Part shown: piece by piece, positions 7,491-12,228 of the stretch
Layout: every line of letters begins with the position of its first letter
Numbering within the stretch: position 1 is the first letter of the stretch
Assembly (NCBI GenBank): GCA_964495595.1
Contig: CAZBWH010000085.1
Location: 1-12,228 of the forward strand
Direction: 5' to 3'
Source: CALMFQ01 sp964495595
GTDB lineage: Bacteria; Pseudomonadota; Gammaproteobacteria; Burkholderiales; SCOH01
Length of the DNA stretch: 12,228 nt
Translations under genes and position numbers: made by a program
Notes under the pieces: model-generated
Database searches by the model: none
Told to the model about the DNA's origin: nothing
What the model saw: only the letters and a program-made list of their open reading frames with translations

Positions 7491-8162
7491 TCATGGCTTT
7501 TCGGCTGCCAGCTTACGGATTGCCCCGAGCACCTGGGCCTGCCACTCATTCCCCAGTGCCTGCAATCGCGCCGAAGCACGCTCGACATCACGATCGAGCA
7601 TGTACTGGATCATCTCCATAAAAAACTGATGCAACTTGTTCAGCTCTGCCTGTCCGCCACTCAAGATAATATACGCTGCCCGCTTGGCAGCAGGCAGCAA
7701 GTCCTCCAGTACCTGAACCAGGAAACTGTTATTGGCGAATGCATAGATTTTTTCGTAGAACTCGACCGACGTTTCGAAGAACTTTTCCAGATCGTTTTTC
7801 TCGGCATACTGCCCCATTCGCAAGACCAGATCAGTAAAACGCACCAAATCATCCTGTGTCCACATGTCAACTGCATTGCGTGACACTTTGTCCAGCAACA
7901 AAAACCATAGTTCATAAAGTGCACGGACTTCCGATTCGGTCATTTCAGCCACCACGGCACCGCGGCGTGGAAGTATGTGGATCAGATGCCGTCGGTCGAG
8001 AATCAACAATGCCTCCCTCACCGAGCCACGGCTGACATTCAGTTCTTCTGCGATGCGCAGTTCCTGAATCCGGTCACCGGCTTTCAGTTGTCCGTTAACG
8101 ATCTGGTTGCCCAAATACTGCGCGATCTGCTCAGTAAGGGACTCACTGGGTTTAAACGTCAT
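7491..8162 (-). CDS. GntR-family transcriptional regulator, FCD subfamily
   Basis: DNA-binding regulator of 223 residues, a typical FadR/FCD-class length. An N-terminal winged helix-turn-helix (about 10-72) contains the family pattern GDRIQELRIAEELNVSRGSVREAL at 29-52, with recognition helix residues around SRGSVREAL. The all-helical C-terminal ligand domain covers about 77-215. Its metal-binding pattern is degraded: the normal D-x-x-FH becomes SVEFYEK (about 132-138), NNSFL follows as in the family, H178 is present, but the last histidine in the A-A-x-x-x-x-x-H helix is missing. The effector may therefore bind without metal, or be unlike the usual carboxylic acids. The start has GGGAG four bases before the ATG. 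A perfect inverted repeat 107 bp upstream is a good autoregulatory operator. It lies divergent to the phosphodiesterase gene and upstream of aroG in the same direction; its target is unknown. Confidence 0.9.
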   Translation of the reverse strand: MTFKPSESLTEQIAQYLGNQIVNGQLKAGDRIQELRIAEELNVSRGSVREALLILDRRHLIHILPRRGAVVAEMTESEVRALYELWFLLLDKVSRNAVDMWTQDDLVRFTDLVLRMGQYAEKNDLEKFFETSVEFYEKIYAFANNSFLVQVLEDLLPAAKRAAYIILSGGQAELNKLHQFFMEMIQYMLDRDVERASARLQALGNEWQAQVLGAIRKLAAEKP

Positions 8163-8268
8163 GTTACTCCCATCAAAATACCGGACATGTCACGACCTGG
8201 TGCAGCGCTGGCAGCGCCAAGTCTTAGCGACAACAACTGTTCACTTTGCCTGAACCAGCAGAAATGTG

Positions 8269-8285
8269 CAATTGTTGAACAATTG
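8269..8285. promoter_or_regulatory. Perfect inverted repeat, likely GntR-family operator
   Basis: CAATTGT-TGA-ACAATTG is a perfect 7-bp inverted repeat with a 3-bp spacer, in the intergenic space between the divergent gntR-family gene and the phosphodiesterase gene. It resembles known operators of FadR/FCD-class regulators such as PdhR (AATTGGTnnnACCAATT). It overlaps the candidate -35 box of the phosphodiesterase promoter, so binding would block that gene. The remainder of the 8163-8382 gap also holds a GC-rich GCGCTG-G-CAGCGC repeat at 8205-8217. Confidence 0.6.
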
Positions 8286-8303
8286 TACTCGGGTGGCTAA
8301 TTT
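8275..8303 (+). promoter_or_regulatory. Possible sigma70 promoter for the phosphodiesterase-aminotransferase pair
   Basis: TTGAAC (8275-8280, four of six) and TAATTT (8298-8303, three of six) are 17 bp apart and about 80 bp before the phosphodiesterase start codon. The -35 box lies inside the inverted repeat at 8269-8285, the usual arrangement of a repressor site. The match to consensus is only moderate. Confidence 0.35.
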
Positions 8304-8382
8304 GGACTGTGGGTCATGGCTGGCGGTTTATGTTCGACGTAAATGCTGCCAGAATGGAAACTCATACCGATTGGATCTGATC

Positions 8383-9069
8383 ATGCATTTGCTCGCTCAC
8401 CGGGGCCTTCATGTCGAACAACCAGAAAACACGATGCAAGCGTTTCTTGCCGCACAAGCGGCCGGATTCGAGGGCATAGAAACCGATGTCCGGCTATCGG
8501 CGGACCATCAACTCATTCTGTGTCACGACCGGATTGCTCCCAACGGGGTGCCGGTCTCCGCTCTGACCCGAACCGAGCTGGAGGTATTACTGGAGCATGA
8601 TGTCCCTGTTCTTGAAGATGTACTGGAACAGTTCCCGGATCTGTTCTGGAATATTGAAATCAAGGTCATCGCCGCCTTACCGCAAAGCCTGAAGGTGCTG
8701 GCGCACTTCCAGCAACAACGCCGATTGCTATTGACCTCTTTTCGCCATGACATAGCGATGGAGTGTGCCAGGCATCTGGATGCAGACTGCGGGCTGCTTG
8801 TGGCCAGTCGGCCGCTTGCACTAAGCCATCTGGTCAACCCCGCCCAGGTTGAACAACGAATGCGCACCATTGTCTGGGATTACGAGATCATCGACCCCAG
8901 TCAGTTACAAATGGCCAATTCGATCGGCTTCCGGAATTTTGTCTACGGCATGCACACCCAGTTCGAGCATGATGCCTGCTTTGATTTCGGTGTGCATGGC
9001 ATGATCACGGATCATCCGGATATGGTTGGGCTGGACATGGACCGGTTGGCGGGCATGACGCGTCACTGA
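8383..9069 (+). CDS. Glycerophosphodiester phosphodiesterase (UgpQ/GlpQ family)
   Basis: Predicted to hydrolyse glycerophosphodiesters, the deacylated head-group products of phospholipids, to sn-glycerol 3-phosphate and an alcohol. The 228-residue chain starts straight into the TIM-barrel fold: H6-R7 in AHRG, E15-N16 in PENT, metal ligands E33 and D35 in GIETDVRLS, H48-D49 in LCHDR, and a central NIEIK strand. The chain closes with GMITDHPD, the usual family ending. There is no signal peptide, so it is cytosolic like UgpQ (about 247 residues) and unlike periplasmic GlpQ. An upstream in-frame ATG at 8266 would add 39 residues that do not fit the family and overlap the operator, so I chose 8383, which has GGA seven bases before it. 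The aminotransferase gene follows after 14 nt. LplT in the same window makes a role in phospholipid recycling plausible. Confidence 0.92.
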   Translation: MHLLAHRGLHVEQPENTMQAFLAAQAAGFEGIETDVRLSADHQLILCHDRIAPNGVPVSALTRTELEVLLEHDVPVLEDVLEQFPDLFWNIEIKVIAALPQSLKVLAHFQQQRRLLLTSFRHDIAMECARHLDADCGLLVASRPLALSHLVNPAQVEQRMRTIVWDYEIIDPSQLQMANSIGFRNFVYGMHTQFEHDACFDFGVHGMITDHPDMVGLDMDRLAGMTRH

Positions 9070-9083
9070 ACCAGGAACCACTC

Positions 9084-10262
9084 ATGCCCAACCGTTCCAG
9101 CCATCGGGTCGCCTCCCGAATGGCGCACATCGCCCCGTTTCAGGTCATGTCACTGCTGGCAAGAGCCAGATCGCTTGAGGCCGCCGGGCATGATGTCATT
9201 CATATGGAAATCGGTGAACCGGACTTCCCTACCCCGCAGCCGATCATTCAGGCGGGTATCCGTGCCCTCGAGCAAGGACACACCCGCTACACAACAGCAA
9301 CTGGGCTCATTCAATTGCGGGAGGCCATTGCCCAGCATTACCGGCAACGGTTTGATACTCTGATCGATCCTGAACGGATACTGATTACCCCCGGAGCCTC
9401 AGGGGCGCTCCTGCTTGTACTGGGATTGCTGATCGACCGTGACGATGAAGTACTGCTGGCGGATCCGACTTATCCGTGCAACCGTCACCTGATCAGCCTG
9501 TTCGAAGGCCGGCCGCACAGCATTCCGGTAGGCCCGGAACATAACTTTCAACCTACCCCCAGCCAGATCGAGTCAGAGTGGCGTGAACACACCCGAGCGC
9601 TCATGTTGGCCACCCCCGCCAATCCGACAGGCACAGTGATCGACCGAACGACCATGAACAATCTCCAGGCGACAGTCACTGCACGCGGAGGACATCTGAT
9701 CGTTGATGAAATATATCAAGGACTGATATATGGCCACGAAGATTACACTGCACTGGACATCAGTCCAGACAACTTCGTCATCAACAGCTTCAGCAAATAC
9801 TTCAACATGACGGGCTGGCGCCTCGGCTGGCTGGTCATACCCAAGGCGTTCACCACCGAGGCAGAGAAACTGGCAATGAACATGTTTCTGGCAGCCCCAA
9901 CACCAGCCCAGTACGCCGCACTGGCCGCATTCCTCCCTGAAACGCAAGCCATCCTGCAACAGTACCGCACCGAACTCGAACAGCGGCGGAATTATCTGCT
10001 GGCCGAGTTGCCCCGCTGCGGCTTTTCCATTCCAGCGCAGCCTGGCGGCGCATTCTACGTTTACGCTGACTGCAGTATGCTGACAGCAGACAGTTGGCGT
10101 TTCTGCCACGAGCTACTCGAGCAGGCTCACGTAGCGACCACTCCCGGAGCTGATTTTGGCCAACACCAAGCGCACCGCTATATCCGGTTTGCCTATACCG
10201 CAACAGTGCCAAGGCTGAAGCAAGCCCTCGAGCGTATCGCACGATTCGTTCAATGGCAGTAA
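9084..10262 (+). CDS. Pyridoxal-phosphate-dependent class I/II aminotransferase
   Basis: Fold-type I aminotransferase of 392 residues, cytoplasmic. Visible features in order: substrate-specificity strand MEIGEPDFPTP at 41-51, TRYTTATGLIQLREAI at 67-82, ITPGASGAL (101-109) for phosphate binding, N180 in TPANPTGT, D208 and Y211 in VDEIYQ, the Schiff-base lysine K238 in NSFSKYFNMTGWRLG, R246 nearby, and R368 in YIRFAY, which binds the substrate carboxylate. The overall pattern is that of the AspC/AAT-I gamma group of many Proteobacteria; the amino donor cannot be told from sequence. Start ATG has AGGA seven bases before it. It probably shares a transcript with the phosphodiesterase 14 nt upstream, although no metabolic link is obvious. 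No terminator is seen after its stop. Confidence 0.93.
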   Translation: MPNRSSHRVASRMAHIAPFQVMSLLARARSLEAAGHDVIHMEIGEPDFPTPQPIIQAGIRALEQGHTRYTTATGLIQLREAIAQHYRQRFDTLIDPERILITPGASGALLLVLGLLIDRDDEVLLADPTYPCNRHLISLFEGRPHSIPVGPEHNFQPTPSQIESEWREHTRALMLATPANPTGTVIDRTTMNNLQATVTARGGHLIVDEIYQGLIYGHEDYTALDISPDNFVINSFSKYFNMTGWRLGWLVIPKAFTTEAEKLAMNMFLAAPTPAQYAALAAFLPETQAILQQYRTELEQRRNYLLAELPRCGFSIPAQPGGAFYVYADCSMLTADSWRFCHELLEQAHVATTPGADFGQHQAHRYIRFAYTATVPRLKQALERIARFVQWQ

Positions 10263-10285
10263 TGACTCCCACGACGCCAGCCCCG

Positions 10286-10314
10286 TTGAACAATCACTCT
10301 ATTAGCGCTAGACT
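10286..10314 (+). promoter_or_regulatory. Possible sigma70 promoter of the 539-residue protein gene
   Basis: TTGAAC (10286-10291) and TAGACT (10309-10314) are 17 bp apart, each with four of six consensus matches. The leader would be about 120 nt. The 8-bp palindrome TAGCGCTA (10303-10310) overlaps the -10 box, and the repeat TGCAT-5-ATGCA lies further on at about 10356-10370. The 10-mer GTTGAACAAT here also occurs in the inverted repeat at 8269-8285. Confidence 0.4.
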
Positions 10315-10439
10315 CGCCGGACCGTATTGAGCCGGCATAGGTAATTTGTCTTGTTTGCATGTGATATGCATTACTGTTCCCGCTGCCCCACCTGACCCGA
10401 CTCCATACATTACGACAAGAACATCCGAAAGTACGTTGC

Positions 10440-12059
10440 ATGTTTGACTTCAAAGGCATGATCAATGCTCTTCTTCGCCGCCAGGCCGAAGAGGAAGTGC
10501 ACGATCTCAAATCTGCCACGGTCTGGATTCAGGAATTGCCCGATGGCGATATTCAGCAGGCTCAGGCCGAGATCGTCAAAACCGTCGTCGCATTGAACGC
10601 GAACTCCAAAATACTGGTCAAGGAACGGATTCGCACCATCCTGTATCTGGATGACAAGGCGCAGTGCCTGCAAGATGCGTTGTGTCGGGATTTCCTGCAA
10701 GATGGAGCCTTCGGCCGGCACTATCTGCCCACCATTCTGTCTTTTTGGAGCGAAATGGCCAACGCATACAAAACCTGTTTGCGTAGTTATGCCCAGAAGC
10801 CGGCACGTGGCGTGGCTGATGATTTACCCAAGGTAACGGCCCGGGGATTGCGCTACTACGCCATGCTCGCCAAGTGGAGCCATATCCGCTACTTGCCTGT
10901 AGACGGGCGCATCTGGCGTAATCTGCATCGATTCTATCTGTTTGCGGAAACAGAAGGATTTGCCGAAACCCAGATCCGCCTCTACCCTGGACACCCCACC
11001 ACGACATCCTGCATGCAGCAATACCTGCAGCCGCTGATGCTTCAACTGGCATCGCCTGAGTCGTTGCTGGTCCCCCAGATCGAACTGGTCGACGCTTGGC
11101 TGGACAACTGGTCGGAGCACTTGGTAGTTGAACGACAGATTCGCCCGCACCGGCAATTGTTCTCGGTCAACCTGGATGAACCCAAGCCGGGCCGCAAGCT
11201 GCGCCGCAATATGGTGGATGCCAAATACAGGTACTGGGGCACGGACAGCCTGATCGAAAAAATGGAACAAACCCTTGACCAGATCCGCAACGGTGCGGTG
11301 CCCGCAAAACTGGGGCTGGGTGAAGCGTTTCGTCCGCAGACAGGAATCGATCTCCTGGAAACCGTTGCCAGTCGCTGGTCAAGGGAAGGATCGAGCATCA
11401 CGCGCAAGCACGAGCGTACCAGCAGACAAAAATCGGTTCAGGTAATTCAAGGCCTGCAGGACATCATAGAAAAACTGTCCCATCCGGAAAAGGTAAAACG
11501 ACACAAACGGATCACCAGCGGCTCTGGACATACTGGCTTTGAAATTATCGGCCCCACGGTACCGACAACCCCGGACTCAACACCCGAGTTGTTCGACGCC
11601 CCGCCATTGGAATGGCAAATCGAGAATGAAAGCCAGTATGGTATCGGCGCCAAATTCATGTCTGAACACAATATTGCGCTGGCAATTGGCGACTTGGTAG
11701 GTTTGCGACTGGAAGAGCAATCGCGTTTTGTCATCGGATTGGTCCGCCGAATCCAGAAAAACCTGGATGGCCAAGTGTACGTCGGCGTTGAAACCATCAA
11801 TCAGACGCCGATTGTCGTCAAGCTGGCACCCGTTGATACCCCTAACGTAGCATTTGCCGGCCTTTACCTGCCAGAGGCAGACAATGGCGTGCTTCCTCGC
11901 TGCCTGCTGATTCCTACCAGAGAGCATCACGCCGAACAGGACATTCAGCTTTCTGCCCAAGGGAAGTCTTTTACAATAAAGCTTAAACCGTCGATGGAAA
12001 GCAATGCTGACTATCACCGGGTGAAATTCATGGTCACTGCCAAACAGGGATCCACCTGA
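10440..12059 (+). CDS. Uncharacterised protein with PilZ-like C-terminal region
   Basis: A 539-residue soluble protein that I cannot name. There is no signal peptide or membrane segment. Residues 1-320 are rich in predicted helices with many tryptophan, tyrosine and arginine residues (for example RIWRNLHRFYLFAETEGF at 157-174), which looks like a scaffold of helical repeats. A charged linker follows (320-390; KHERTSRQK, KVKRHKR, then a Thr/Pro-rich stretch). The segment 391-461 has the shape of a PilZ-like beta barrel: EWQIENESQYGIGAKF (N396-x-S398-x-x-G), IGDLVGLRL, FVIGLVRRIQ and VYVGVETI. The arginine-rich RxxxR motif that normally precedes PilZ is not clearly present; the nearest basic run is RHKR at 354-357. 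A final region (462-539) looks beta-rich. The start has only a weak GAAAG upstream. It stands alone between a candidate promoter and a strong terminator. PilZ assignment is pattern recognition, not a profile match. Confidence 0.85.
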   Translation: MFDFKGMINALLRRQAEEEVHDLKSATVWIQELPDGDIQQAQAEIVKTVVALNANSKILVKERIRTILYLDDKAQCLQDALCRDFLQDGAFGRHYLPTILSFWSEMANAYKTCLRSYAQKPARGVADDLPKVTARGLRYYAMLAKWSHIRYLPVDGRIWRNLHRFYLFAETEGFAETQIRLYPGHPTTTSCMQQYLQPLMLQLASPESLLVPQIELVDAWLDNWSEHLVVERQIRPHRQLFSVNLDEPKPGRKLRRNMVDAKYRYWGTDSLIEKMEQTLDQIRNGAVPAKLGLGEAFRPQTGIDLLETVASRWSREGSSITRKHERTSRQKSVQVIQGLQDIIEKLSHPEKVKRHKRITSGSGHTGFEIIGPTVPTTPDSTPELFDAPPLEWQIENESQYGIGAKFMSEHNIALAIGDLVGLRLEEQSRFVIGLVRRIQKNLDGQVYVGVETINQTPIVVKLAPVDTPNVAFAGLYLPEADNGVLPRCLLIPTREHHAEQDIQLSAQGKSFTIKLKPSMESNADYHRVKFMVTAKQGST

Positions 12060-12111
12060 CAAATCACCAGCGCTGCACTTACGTCACCGGATAGCAGCCC
12101 CCCATAAAAGC

Positions 12112-12151
12112 CAACACGGCGACTACTATAATGAGTCGCCGTGTTGTTTTT
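12112..12151 (+). terminator. Strong intrinsic terminator, probably bidirectional
   Basis: Positions 12112-12124 pair perfectly with 12134-12146 (13 bp, core ACACGGCGACT), with a 9-nt AT-rich loop, followed by TTTTT at 12147-12151. On the minus strand the stem is followed by GCTTTTATG, so it can also serve the gene whose stop lies at 12181. It starts about 50 nt after the stop of the 539-residue protein gene. Confidence 0.92.
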
Positions 12152-12180
12152 ACTCCAAATCAGCCAAAGCTGACAGCGCA

Positions 12181-12228
12181 TTACTTGGCGCCGAGCATGT
12201 CTTTCTTCAGATCATCCTGCACCGGCTT
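12181..12228 (-). CDS. C-terminal end of a gene entering from the right edge
   Basis: Minus-strand reading from the window edge gives fifteen residues, KPVQDDLKKDMLGAK, then TAA at 12183-12181. The stop lies about 30 bp from a hairpin that can terminate both strands, which supports a real convergent gene. The fragment is too short to assign a family. Confidence 0.5.
   Translation of the reverse strand, partial: KPVQDDLKKDMLGAK

Noticed and set aside
8205..8217. GCGCTG-G-CAGCGC inverted repeat in the gntR leader
   Set aside because: One-base spacer prevents a normal RNA hairpin, and GC-rich short repeats like this are frequent in such genomes; there is no other support for an operator.
8266..8382. 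An upstream ATG that would lengthen the phosphodiesterase by 39 residues
   Set aside because: The extra residues resemble neither a signal peptide nor the family, and they would place the coding start within the perfect inverted repeat and promoter region.

Overview
The window looks like a piece of the core chromosome of a betaproteobacterium, possibly of the Neisseriales/Chromobacteriaceae type. This rests on gene content and moderately high GC judged by eye, so the taxonomic call is an inference. Genes are packed, nearly every long gene has housekeeping or regulatory homologues, and I see no insertion sequence, phage gene, CRISPR array, tRNA or rRNA.

Layout, left to right: a minus-strand Na+/phosphate symporter that runs off the left edge (1-1082); a plus-strand lysophospholipid transporter, lplT (1352-2641); then a run of minus-strand genes read right to left. 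In transcription order these are a GntR/FCD regulator (8162-7491), the DAHP synthase aroG (7399-6329), an AMP-forming acyl-CoA/acid-CoA ligase (6254-4779), an alpha/beta hydrolase (4775-3981) and a response regulator with a degenerate GGDEF domain (3949-2819). To the right of the GntR gene lies a divergent plus-strand pair, a short glycerophosphodiester phosphodiesterase (8383-9069) and a class I/II aminotransferase (9084-10262). A large uncharacterised protein with a PilZ-like C-terminal region follows (10440-12059). A strong, probably bidirectional terminator then separates it from the last codons of a minus-strand gene that enters from the right edge (12181-12228).

How the parts may work together: LplT, the phosphodiesterase, the phosphate transporter and the acyl-CoA ligase/hydrolase pair could all serve phospholipid and phosphate recycling, but apart from the tight gene pairs nothing proves that they are linked. 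The ligase and hydrolase genes are 3 nt apart and the response regulator follows after 31 nt, so these three probably form one transcript. The response regulator keeps a complete phospho-receiver and a c-di-GMP I-site-like RxxD but has lost the GGDEF catalytic motif. The 539-residue protein has a PilZ-like region, so two candidate c-di-GMP-responsive proteins lie in the window.

The most striking regulatory details are: a promoter with a perfect TTGACA box whose -10 element falls in the loop of the aroG terminator, so that the next operon would start inside the hairpin and escape it; and a perfect 7-3-7 inverted repeat of the GntR/PdhR type between the divergent gntR and phosphodiesterase genes.
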